The notes below the pieces were generated by a model. That model had not been told where the DNA came from. It saw only the letters and a list, made by a program, of their open reading frames with translations, and did no database searches. DNA of 64,000 nt from Acidithiobacillus marinus (GTDB lineage Bacteria; Pseudomonadota; Gammaproteobacteria; Acidithiobacillales; Acidithiobacillaceae). The stretch is from contig NZ_MXAV01000006.1 of NCBI RefSeq assembly GCF_002847505.1, positions 1 to 64,000 of the forward strand, in the 5' to 3' direction. Below are positions 44,236 to 50,848 of this stretch, piece by piece (positions within the stretch are counted from its first letter, which is position 1; the number at the start of each line of letters is the position of its first letter). A program made the position numbers and the translations under genes.

Positions 44236-44553
44236 TTAGGTTTTTAGATGTTGGTAAAACATCTTTCTAAGACCTTTTCCTGCGCTCAGGAGGTCTTCCG
44301 TCGTCACAAACCGTTCTGATCTACCGTTGCGCATGGCAGCAAGGCTTTCCTCGTCTGGAGAGCTATCAGCAACAGGAGGATCCACCAAATCAAGGTAGAG
44401 GCGCGAAATAGCCATGGATAGCAGCCTTTGCTCAGTTTCCCAAGGATACTTGGCAGCAATGTCGGCAAGTCGCTCCTTCATGAAGCGGATTTCGCATTCG
44501 TTAAAACCACTTGTGACAAAATCCATAATACCTACTCCAGAAATCTTCTTCAT
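44236..44553 (-). CDS. Hypothetical protein, partner of PemK-like gene
   Basis: 105 residues from ATG 44553, which overlaps the stop of the preceding gene (TGATG) with GAGGAG upstream. Helical N-terminal half (EIRFMKERLADIAAKYPW), acidic middle, basic C-terminus. No family recognised. As the second gene of a two-gene operon with a PemK/MazF-like protein it might be an antitoxin, although antitoxins usually come first. Confidence 0.55.
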   Translation of the reverse strand: MKKISGVGIMDFVTSGFNECEIRFMKERLADIAAKYPWETEQRLLSMAISRLYLDLVDPPVADSSPDEESLAAMRNGRSERFVTTEDLLSAGKGLRKMFYQHLKT

Positions 44554-44933
44554 CAATCATACTCCTCTTCTTTTAACAATCCAGCCGCCTTACATGACTT
44601 GAAGAAGCCATAGATCAGCTTTTGTGAAAAACGAATATTCCCACATTCCACGAACACATCAGCGGAAAGCCAAGCCATCTCAGAAACATCGAATCGCGTA
44701 GGCTTCTTTAGCTTGGCTTTCCGAATATCTTCTTGTCTGGAAACCAGCAACTCAGTTGGAAGAGGGCTGCTGTCAATATGGTTCGACGTGCCTATTGCTG
44801 CCAGAAACAAACCGCTATCCCTATCAACGCTCAGTACGAGACAGTAATGATTCATCTTCGTGGCATCCTTGATGACCTTTGCCGGAAAAGGCCCGTACAC
44901 CACATCGCCCGGATCCATCCTTTCAATGTTCAT
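44553..44933 (-). CDS. PemK/MazF-like protein
   Basis: 126 residues. The opening MDPGDVVYGPFPAKVIKDAT followed by YCLVLSVDRDSGLFLAAIGT fits the SH3-like beta barrel of PemK/MazF endoribonuclease toxins (GDVV..PFP, then a CLVL strand). The usual arginine after the first loop is not obvious, so activity is uncertain. First gene of a two-gene minus-strand operon; the upstream block at 44967-44992 recurs before the AAA ATPase gene. Confidence 0.5.
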   Translation of the reverse strand: MNIERMDPGDVVYGPFPAKVIKDATKMNHYCLVLSVDRDSGLFLAAIGTSNHIDSSPLPTELLVSRQEDIRKAKLKKPTRFDVSEMAWLSADVFVECGNIRFSQKLIYGFFKSCKAAGLLKEEEYD

Positions 44934-44966
44934 AACTCTCCCTCTCGAAATCCGTTCCGGAGAATC

Positions 44967-44992
44967 AGCGGGTGGACAGGATGTATGGGAAC
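44967..44992 (-). promoter_or_regulatory. Shared upstream motif, copy 1
   Basis: A 26-base block 34 bases before the PemK-like start; 20 of 26 bases match the block at 46008-46033, which is 35 bases before the AAA ATPase start. Conserved cores on the plus strand are GGACAG and TATGG. Probably a common promoter element or operator. Confidence 0.55.
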
Positions 44993-44996
44993 ATCA

Positions 44997-45039
44997 GACA
45001 AAGAAAAACCCCAGAGCCGAAGCTGTGGGGTGGGGGTGG
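44997..45039 (-). terminator. Intrinsic terminator of the AAA ATPase gene
   Basis: On the minus strand, CCCCA/TGGGG plus an AGC/GCT inner stem closes a TCGG loop and runs into TTTTTCTTT. It has the same length as the copy at 44193-44235 and is almost the same sequence outside the stem. Confidence 0.85.
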
Positions 45040-45046
45040 ATAGAAG

Positions 45047-45973
45047 TCAGAGCTGAACGCCCTGCGGTTGCTTGATGGTTTCCAGAATCTTCTGGACACC
45101 CAGCCTTTCGTCCGGTGACAGACCATCGGCGAACCCAAAGGAAATGGATTCCCATAAGGGATCCTCTTTTTTAGCGAATGTGCCCGAATCCAGGATGGTC
45201 CCGATCCGGCAAAGACCGCGAGTGGATAAAGCGGCGGATAGCTCCCCCGCTTCATGAGCGTTGCGGGTCTCTACGGCAAACTGGACCAGTATCGCTGCAA
45301 TATCTTCGGGCACATTGGGACACTTTCGAGTCAGAATGTTTAACTCCTCAGTGGATTCTGGATAACCCACCTCCACAAACAAGAATCGGTCCAGGACAGC
45401 GGCATCCTGTACGTTGCGGGAGCGATACTGCCCGGTAGTGTCACCGCGACCATGGGTGTTGCCAGTAAAGGCGACCCGAAAATCGGGGTGAGGTTGAATC
45501 ACATCCCCCGTTTCCGGGATAACCAGCGGAGACCCTTCCAGTACCCGGTTTAAGGTAATGGTCACGGACGGAGGAAGTGCGTCGCCCTCATCAAAGGTGA
45601 TCCATTCCCCAAGCCGCATGGCGCGAACCAGCGGCCCTTCGATGAAAGCCGTTTTGCCTTCTTGCAAGCCGATGTAGCCCACAATATCGGCCTTTTCTGT
45701 TCGTGAGTTGCACGACAATGTAGTGCAGGCCTGACCAATGCGGGCAGCGACCTGCTCTACAAGACTGGTCTTGCCGGAACCGGCAGGGCCAGAAATGTAA
45801 ATGCTGGTAGTCACGATCCCACCAGCCCAGGCCAGCATTTTCCGTAGAATATCCATGCGGAAAACGTAATCGAACACGGGGGAGGGTGTGCGTTCCCCCG
45901 ATTTTTTTGCCGGGAATGCTTTGCCGGACAACTCTTTGATCCCAAATGCTGCGCCTAAGTCGATGGTGCTCAT
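45047..45973 (-). CDS. CobS/MoxR-like AAA+ ATPase
   Basis: 308 residues from ATG 45973 (AGGAG upstream; 45 bases of upstream open frame have no site). Walker A GPAGSGKT (62-69), Walker B ITFDEGD (125-131), sensor-1 asparagine in FTGNTHGRGD, and an arginine near DRFLFVEVGYP. The layout is that of CobS-like MoxR ATPases common on phages and plasmids, which usually remodel a partner with a VWA domain. No VWA partner is adjacent. Single-gene transcript with its own terminator. Confidence 0.85.
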   Translation of the reverse strand: MSTIDLGAAFGIKELSGKAFPAKKSGERTPSPVFDYVFRMDILRKMLAWAGGIVTTSIYISGPAGSGKTSLVEQVAARIGQACTTLSCNSRTEKADIVGYIGLQEGKTAFIEGPLVRAMRLGEWITFDEGDALPPSVTITLNRVLEGSPLVIPETGDVIQPHPDFRVAFTGNTHGRGDTTGQYRSRNVQDAAVLDRFLFVEVGYPESTEELNILTRKCPNVPEDIAAILVQFAVETRNAHEAGELSAALSTRGLCRIGTILDSGTFAKKEDPLWESISFGFADGLSPDERLGVQKILETIKQPQGVQL

Positions 45974-46007
45974 TTCATATCTCCTGGTGTGAGTGAATTC
46001 CAAACAC

Positions 46008-46033
46008 CAGTGGGCGGACAGAAAGTATGGATA
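46008..46033 (-). promoter_or_regulatory. Shared upstream motif, copy 2
   Basis: Second copy of the block at 44967-44992, 35 bases before the AAA ATPase start. It lies in the 128-base gap between this gene and the divergent Cas12-like gene and could control both. Confidence 0.5.
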
Positions 46034-46101
46034 GGGGGGGAGCAGATTAAGGTTATAGTGTGCTAGGATTCACACATGAATTTTGTTAACCATCTTTTGC
46101 C

Positions 46102-47124
46102 ATGATCAGAACCTATAAGTACAAGGCCTGGATTGAATCTCCAGAGGAAAAGGAGATTATCGAAGCTGCCCAGAGGGTGTATTACGAGTTTGAGCGGGCG
46201 GCCCAACTGGAAGAGTTGCCGGATGCCCGAAACCAGCTTTATGAAAGCCTTGCGGATCTGTGGACACCAAATCGGCAGGATCCTGCAAGATGGCTCCAGA
46301 CAGAGCATCGCCGAATGATTCTGAGGCGAAAAAAAGGAAAACCCTTGAAAAGCCTGGAAGAACGGAAGGAATCCAGTGATAAAGGTGTGCTCTTCGGGGT
46401 TTTTCATACCAAGGCGGAGCAAAAAAGCTGGGATAACGTGCTGAAGCACACCCGGAAGAAAGAGGCGACTGTTCTGGTCACAACCCATCTCGTTGATGAG
46501 AAAAACGGAAAACCGGTCTATGAAGTAAAAATGCCGGTCTGGATGGATCGGAAAAAGGATCCGTTAAGATTCCGCTTTATCATGCACAGACCACCGCCTG
46601 AAAATGGAAAGGTGTACCGGTTTTTTCTGGTCGTCTGGCCAAAGATTTGCGCAGGAAAGCGGGTAGGATGCCGCTGGGAAATGGCCATGCGGGTAGAAAT
46701 TCCCGACCCAGAGCAGAGGCATCCGCGACGAGTGGGAACCTGGCAACCACGATGGCATTTGAATCCCGACGGGAGCTTGCTGGTCGGAGAGCTTGAAATT
46801 GACTATCTGGACCGAACAACAAAAAGGATTCGGTACGAACTACCGGCAGGCGTCATCAGCCGGGCAAGAAAGGCCCATCACTTGTCGATAACCGGTGAGA
46901 ATACGGAGATGTATCACCATTTTGTCAACTGGAGAAAGGATAAATACTTCAAGATTGCCAGAGACATCACGCATAGGGTGGATATGATCAAAATACTCAA
47001 TGCGAATACCAACCTGGCCACACGGGACGATCAAGCGAGATACCGCGCTTTTGTTTCGTCTGGGCAGCTCTCCGCGATTATCGAAGCGACCTGCAAGCGA
47101 GAGGGGTTGCTCATCACGCGCTAA
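46102..47124 (+). CDS. Protein resembling the N-terminal half of compact Cas12/TnpB effectors, without a full RuvC nuclease
   Basis: 340 residues from ATG 46102. Order of features: opening strand IRTYKYKAWI as in TnpB/Cas12 WED domains; a helical, charged region (12-120); a beta-rich part with RFRFIMHRPPPENGKV (157-171) and GKRVGCRWEMAMRVEI (185-200), the layout I associate with Cas12m/type V-U proteins; then VGTWQPRWHLNPDGSLLVG (211-229) where RuvC-I would sit, lacking the catalytic Asp; helices to 340. RuvC-II, the zinc ribbon and RuvC-III are absent, and the DNA after the stop does not continue them. No CRISPR array was found. The homology is judged by eye. If right, this is an RNA-guided binder or an exapted fragment; if wrong, an unknown basic DNA-binding protein. 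Confidence 0.4.
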   Translation: MIRTYKYKAWIESPEEKEIIEAAQRVYYEFERAAQLEELPDARNQLYESLADLWTPNRQDPARWLQTEHRRMILRRKKGKPLKSLEERKESSDKGVLFGVFHTKAEQKSWDNVLKHTRKKEATVLVTTHLVDEKNGKPVYEVKMPVWMDRKKDPLRFRFIMHRPPPENGKVYRFFLVVWPKICAGKRVGCRWEMAMRVEIPDPEQRHPRRVGTWQPRWHLNPDGSLLVGELEIDYLDRTTKRIRYELPAGVISRARKAHHLSITGENTEMYHHFVNWRKDKYFKIARDITHRVDMIKILNANTNLATRDDQARYRAFVSSGQLSAIIEATCKREGLLITR

Positions 47125-47132
47125 CTCTGCGC

Positions 47133-47161
47133 TTGATTTGTTGCTTTCCACTTATTATAGT
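47133..47161 (+). promoter_or_regulatory. Promoter of the transfer operon
   Basis: TTGATT (47133-47138), a 17-base spacer and TATAGT (47156-47161), 4 of 6 and 5 of 6 matches to sigma-70. It lies between the Cas12-like gene and the first small gene of the transfer operon. No other gap of this size occurs until about 62000, so it should drive most transfer genes seen here. Confidence 0.6.
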
Positions 47162-47193
47162 GTAATTATTATTGCTTCATCGAAGGGTTGTGA

Positions 47194-47361
47194 TTGAAAG
47201 GTGATCGCCAGGAAATCCCCAAAAAAGCTCGGAGACATCATCGTTATGGGGTGGGATTGATACTATTGGGCGGGTTAAGTCTTGCTCTTGCGATGGGCCT
47301 TTTTTGGGTGCTTCAGACAGGAATACTCTATTGGTTCATGCTGTTGATCAAAAAAATTTAG
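47194..47361 (+). CDS. Small membrane protein, first gene of transfer operon
   Basis: A 55-residue frame translated by hand from TTG 47194, with GAAGGG six bases upstream. Basic N-terminus (MKGDRQEIPKKARRHHRYG) then a single long or hairpin hydrophobic stretch to the end (GLILLGGLSLALAMGLFWVL and beyond). This is the layout of many short transfer-region leaders; no family recognised. The next gene starts inside it in another frame. Confidence 0.45.
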   Translation: MKGDRQEIPKKARRHHRYGVGLILLGGLSLALAMGLFWVLQTGILYWFMLLIKKI

Positions 47362-47585
47362 ACGATGAAGCCCGGCGGTTGGTAAGCCTTCCGCCCGCAG
47401 AGTTCGCCGGGTTCATGCTGACCATGCTGTTCAGCAAGGTACTGTATCCGAAAGGAGTCCGGGATATGACGGTGATCGTAAATGGTAGTGTAATAAACAT
47501 TGGTGATAGCGAGCCGCTGGTGGCACTGAAAACAGCGAAAACAGCCCTGTCCGGTGAGATTGCACGCATCCAGAGGAAGTCTTGA
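47331..47585 (+). CDS. Hypothetical protein
   Basis: 84 residues from TTG 47331 (CAGGA eight bases before); TTG 47304 in frame would add nine. Contains PPAEFAGFMLTMLFSKVLYP and VIVNGSVINIGDSEPLVALK, a soluble alpha/beta mini-domain. No match known. It overlaps the small gene before it and touches the next gene at TGATG. Confidence 0.5.
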   Translation: MVHAVDQKNLDDEARRLVSLPPAEFAGFMLTMLFSKVLYPKGVRDMTVIVNGSVINIGDSEPLVALKTAKTALSGEIARIQRKS

Positions 47586-48775
47586 TGTTTGAAAAACTGA
47601 AAAGCAAATCGAAAGAGGCACCCGGATCAGGGGATGCAGTATCAGATATGTCCCAAAAGGACGCAGAACCCAAAAAACCTATTAACGGTATCATGGGTGG
47701 AAATACCAAGGTTAAGGCGAACAAAAAGAAACTGGTCTGGGGCAGTCTTGCCGTCCTGGTTGTGGCGATTTTGATTGCCAACAAGGTGGTGGTTGGGCAT
47801 CACGAGAGTAATGCGGGAAATGCGCAGACCGAGAAAGCGGCGGCGCTGCCGAGCATGAGCGCCGGAGTGGTTGCGCATCCCGCAAAACATACAAATTCAA
47901 CGATCCCCGCCATGCCCGCGAACGGCGGATTGGTGGCCGTGAAGCCGGAAAAAATGAACCCTGTCACATCGCCTGCCCCCGTTTCTGTGCAGGCCGTTCA
48001 AAGCATTTTAAGCGATGCCAGCAACAACACGGTGACGGTGGTTCAGGTGTGGCCGGGGCCGGGGCATCTGGATGGCGTCATTTACAAGGATGTCAACAAC
48101 AACGAAGGGGTTGCATGGGTCAATCTCCATCGTGGTTTGGTATTGATCGGCACGCTGATTGGTCGTGACGGGAAGAATTACAATAACGCCGCACAGTTCA
48201 GCATGGCGGCGGATCAGGAACCCACACCGGAAACCGCTGCAACCATCAGTAATAAATCCAGTAATGAAACAAGCTCCGATTCAACAGATACGTTAATAGC
48301 CCTCAAGACACGCGGGGATGGATTTGTTGTGGGCTCAACCGGACCTGAGATCACGGTGTACATCGACCCCAATAGCGAAGCCAGTCACCGCCTCTATGAT
48401 GCACTGCAATCCGCCGTGGATGCAGGAAAAGTCAGAGCCAGATATGTACTCGTAGCTCTCAAGAACAAGAGCAGCCTCACTAAAGCAGAACAGATCCTCT
48501 CTGCACCCAGTCCTGCAAAAGTCTTGAGTACGGATGAAAGACTGGGAAAGAAAAATGCCAGAAACACCTGGAGTGGCGGAATCAGAGGAGTACAGGGCAG
48601 TTTGTCGATGACGCAGATCGTGAACATGAACACGGCGCTGCTCGCTTCAGCCGGATATATCGGGGATCCCGTTGTGATCTGGTGCGACAAGGCGGGTAAA
48701 GCGCAGGTGGCGACCAATGACGGAGCTATCGGCGATTTGTCAGCAATCCTGTCAGCAGCAGGCACCTGCCATTGA
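47585..48775 (+). CDS. DsbC/DsbG-like membrane-anchored protein lacking the catalytic CxxC
   Basis: 396 residues from ATG 47585. A transmembrane anchor (about 50-66) is followed by a Pro/Ala linker and a DsbC-type dimerisation domain (VQVWPGPGHLDGVIYKD, LVLIGTLIGRDGKNYNNAA). The thioredoxin fold has VYIDPNSEASHRLYDAL, where DsbC family members read ...DPNCxxCHxLY: S264-E-A-S267 replaces CxxC, with the His268 kept. It therefore cannot be an oxidoreductase but could be a holdase or scaffold. Near the C-terminus there is an isolated WCDKAG and a final CH. First sizeable gene of the transfer operon; next gene overlaps by TTGA. Confidence 0.75.
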   Translation: MFEKLKSKSKEAPGSGDAVSDMSQKDAEPKKPINGIMGGNTKVKANKKKLVWGSLAVLVVAILIANKVVVGHHESNAGNAQTEKAAALPSMSAGVVAHPAKHTNSTIPAMPANGGLVAVKPEKMNPVTSPAPVSVQAVQSILSDASNNTVTVVQVWPGPGHLDGVIYKDVNNNEGVAWVNLHRGLVLIGTLIGRDGKNYNNAAQFSMAADQEPTPETAATISNKSSNETSSDSTDTLIALKTRGDGFVVGSTGPEITVYIDPNSEASHRLYDALQSAVDAGKVRARYVLVALKNKSSLTKAEQILSAPSPAKVLSTDERLGKKNARNTWSGGIRGVQGSLSMTQIVNMNTALLASAGYIGDPVVIWCDKAGKAQVATNDGAIGDLSAILSAAGTCH

Positions 48776-49110
48776 AAAAACTCGTCGAGTTCTTTGCCGG
48801 AACGCTGGTGGCCTGCCTGGTGCTCTTTGTGGCCTGGGTGTTCCTGGCAGGAGCACCCGATGAACGCATTGATCGGGCGTGTAGGCCAGTTATATGGGTT
48901 GGCAAAGTGTTCAGTTCGGCATCCATGGCAGCAGATACGGACTACAGCGGAGGCATCAGCAGTGGATTCAGTAATTTCAACAAAGGATGTCAGTTGACCA
49001 TCTGGGATTACTTCTATGCCCGGAAGTGGTGTGTCACACACCCCGGAAAACTGATACCTGGAGATCAATATGACCGTTGCCCTGTGGCGAATCATCAGGA
49101 GAACACTTAA
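48772..49110 (+). CDS. Small exported or membrane-anchored protein
   Basis: 112 residues from TTG 48772, overlapping the previous stop. One N-terminal hydrophobic helix (about 8-26), then a soluble segment with four cysteines (RACRPVIW, KGCQLTIW, KWCVTHP, DRCPVAN) that could form disulphides in the periplasm. No family recognised. Its end overlaps the next gene by 41 bases. Confidence 0.6.
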   Translation: MKKLVEFFAGTLVACLVLFVAWVFLAGAPDERIDRACRPVIWVGKVFSSASMAADTDYSGGISSGFSNFNKGCQLTIWDYFYARKWCVTHPGKLIPGDQYDRCPVANHQENT

Positions 49111-49645
49111 ATGGCGGCTGATCGTTCTGATCCTCGCGGTTGGTTTCGCCTGGCACACCTGGGAAAGCGCGTGGGTGCCTCATGCCATGCTGCCCTGCTA
49201 TCAGGAGTTTTCTCACGATCCTTACAAGGAAGCCCTGGACTGGCAGATGAGCCATCCATTGTGGGCCGGCATCTATTCCGGGATGTCCTTGGGATTCTGG
49301 CCGTCAGGTTACGCAATCCCAAGCGGATGTACCTATGTGAACGAGGGAGCCGGTGTTCCGCCGTGGGCTTATACCGCTTTTGCGCACGCAGCGTTTCCGG
49401 CCTTCCGGCTGTACGCCACGGCGTCCACATTCTTCTTCGTGTGGCTGTATGGGGCGCTCTTGGGATGGGCCTTACGGCCTGCGCCGAGCTACAGCATGGG
49501 CTGGAAGCAGCGGCGGGAGGCGATGCCGGAAAAACCGGAGCAATCACCAAAAGCGCAGACATTCAGTTTGTCGGATACCGACCCCAGCCCAGACTCGGCA
49601 ATAGCTGGCAGGGGAGCGTCGGAAAAAGAGGACTCGCCCGCGTGA
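49070..49645 (+). CDS. Membrane protein of unknown function
   Basis: 191 residues with a first helix at about 15-30 and a second at about 117-137; between them a periplasmic loop with two cysteines (MLPCYQEF, PSGCTYVNE) and several tryptophans. The C-terminal tail is polar and Pro/Ser-rich. Transfer-operon position only; function unknown. A long open frame on the same strand (from 49111) overlaps most of it, but this frame has the membrane-protein composition of a real gene. Confidence 0.6.
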   Translation: MTVALWRIIRRTLKWRLIVLILAVGFAWHTWESAWVPHAMLPCYQEFSHDPYKEALDWQMSHPLWAGIYSGMSLGFWPSGYAIPSGCTYVNEGAGVPPWAYTAFAHAAFPAFRLYATASTFFFVWLYGALLGWALRPAPSYSMGWKQRREAMPEKPEQSPKAQTFSLSDTDPSPDSAIAGRGASEKEDSPA

Positions 49646-49959
49646 TCGTGCAGAAAAATCCCGCCGTCGTGCTTTCTCCTGAGCCAAATCTCTTGTGGTT
49701 GCAGGCTTATCCGCACGGGTATCCATCAAAGCCTTCACCGTCTGTTCACATGCCTGCGTCGGCCCATAAACAGAAAATCAATGCCCATCCTTTCCAGATT
49801 CCGAAAGCCTGGTTCGCGGAGGGGGGAAAACGTCAAGTTAAAACGGCCACTGCCAAACGCAACCCATGGCAGTGCAAACCCACGACCTTGCTTTGCGGCA
49901 AAAAGGGAACAGATTACTGGGCCTGCAAGAAAAACGGCCAGAAAGGGGGTTCGCATTGA
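49642..49959 (+). CDS. Small basic protein of unknown function
   Basis: 105 residues from GTG 49642, overlapping the preceding TGA (GTGA). Pro/Lys-rich and basic, with three cysteines near the C-terminus (WQCKPTTLLCG, WACKKNG). There is no signal sequence. The frame continues upstream to 49111, but that part shadows the previous gene. Coupled to traL by a TTGA overlap. Confidence 0.5.
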   Translation: MIVQKNPAVVLSPEPNLLWLQAYPHGYPSKPSPSVHMPASAHKQKINAHPFQIPKAWFAEGGKRQVKTATAKRNPWQCKPTTLLCGKKGTDYWACKKNGQKGGSH

Positions 49960-50234
49960 AGACAGTGCATATACCCGGCCATGTGGATGATCAGCCCATG
50001 ATTCTCTTTTGGGAAATGGACGAAGTGGCGGTCGGTGCCATGTTTTTCATCATTGGCTACATCATGCGGGAACTCACCATCTGTATTGTGCTGGCGTTCA
50101 TCATGGTGAAGCTGTTTCAGGGTTGGAAAAATAATCAGCTCAACGGAGTGCTTATCCACATGAGCTACAAGTTCGGCTGGTGGCGGCTTAATGAGGTGTT
50201 CAAAAACGGCAATATCAAGGAGTGGATTGCGTGA
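49956..50234 (+). CDS. traL: Type IV secretion protein TraL
   Basis: 92 residues from TTG 49956. Matches TraL: short N-terminus with VDDQPMILFWEMDEVAVGA, a hydrophobic hairpin (about 29-58), and the C-terminal GLR-like segment YKFGWWRLNE. TraL belongs to the inner-membrane platform for pilus assembly (VirB3-like). First of the traLEKBVA block. Confidence 0.88.
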   Translation: MKTVHIPGHVDDQPMILFWEMDEVAVGAMFFIIGYIMRELTICIVLAFIMVKLFQGWKNNQLNGVLIHMSYKFGWWRLNEVFKNGNIKEWIA

Positions 50235-50848
50235 ACTTCAATCTCTTCCGTAAAAATGTCGATGAACTGTCCTCAAAGTCCAGAATCCTGGTGGGGGTGG
50301 TAGTGCTACTGAGCATCATCATTGCCATCGAAGGTTGGGTGATAGCGACGCAAAGCACGCGAGTCGTCATTGTTCCGCCCTATCTGAATAAACAGGTCAG
50401 AGTCGGATATGCCGATGCCGACAGTGCCTATTACGAGAGTTTTGGCCTCTATGTCGCCGAACTGGTCGGGAACCTGACGCCGGGAGACGCGAAATATGTG
50501 GCGGATGCACTGGGGAAGCTCTTTGGCGCAGGTAGTTATCAAAGCGTCAAAAGTAAGGTGATGACATCCGCCGAAGAGGAAAAAGCGGATAACGCGAATT
50601 TTACATTCAGCGCGAGAAAAACCATCTGGCAGTCGGCGAATAATACCGTCTTTGTTGAAGGCGTTTTGCACCAGATCAATTCGAGCGGCGAAACGGTAGA
50701 AAAGCTGCCCTACACCTTCCAGATGCAGGTGCATATTGAAGCTGGGCAACCGGTGTTGTCGAGTTTCGAGCCTTATCCCGGACCTGCACACACGATTGCA
50801 TGGTTGATGAAAAACGCGCCCAAAGTAAAAGCAGGAGGCACTAATTGA
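50231..50848 (+). CDS. traE: Type IV secretion protein TraE
   Basis: 205 residues from GTG 50231 (AAGGAG eight bases before). One N-terminal helix (about 20-40) and a periplasmic domain with VVIVPPYLNKQVRVG and SYYESFGLYVAELVGNLTPGD-like spacing, typical of TraE, the VirB8-like pilus assembly factor of F systems. GTGA overlap with traL and TTGA with traK. Confidence 0.9.
   Translation: MNFNLFRKNVDELSSKSRILVGVVVLLSIIIAIEGWVIATQSTRVVIVPPYLNKQVRVGYADADSAYYESFGLYVAELVGNLTPGDAKYVADALGKLFGAGSYQSVKSKVMTSAEEEKADNANFTFSARKTIWQSANNTVFVEGVLHQINSSGETVEKLPYTFQMQVHIEAGQPVLSSFEPYPGPAHTIAWLMKNAPKVKAGGTN

Noticed and set aside
47193-47200. CRISPR-repeat-like ending ATTGAAAG behind the Cas12-like gene
   Set aside because: Occurs once, with no second copy at spacer distance, so there is no array. 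It is part of the start region of a small gene.
36127-47200. Search for oriT and relaxase
   Set aside because: No relaxase motif in any frame and no convincing nick-site inverted repeat next to a mobilisation gene. The hairpin array at 43370 is not claimed as oriT because it lacks a nic-like asymmetry.
49111-49641. Upstream part of a 282-codon frame overlapping the membrane-protein gene at 49070
   Set aside because: Arg/Gly/Ser-rich shadow translation; the part from GTG 49642 is kept as a separate gene because of its GTGA coupling.
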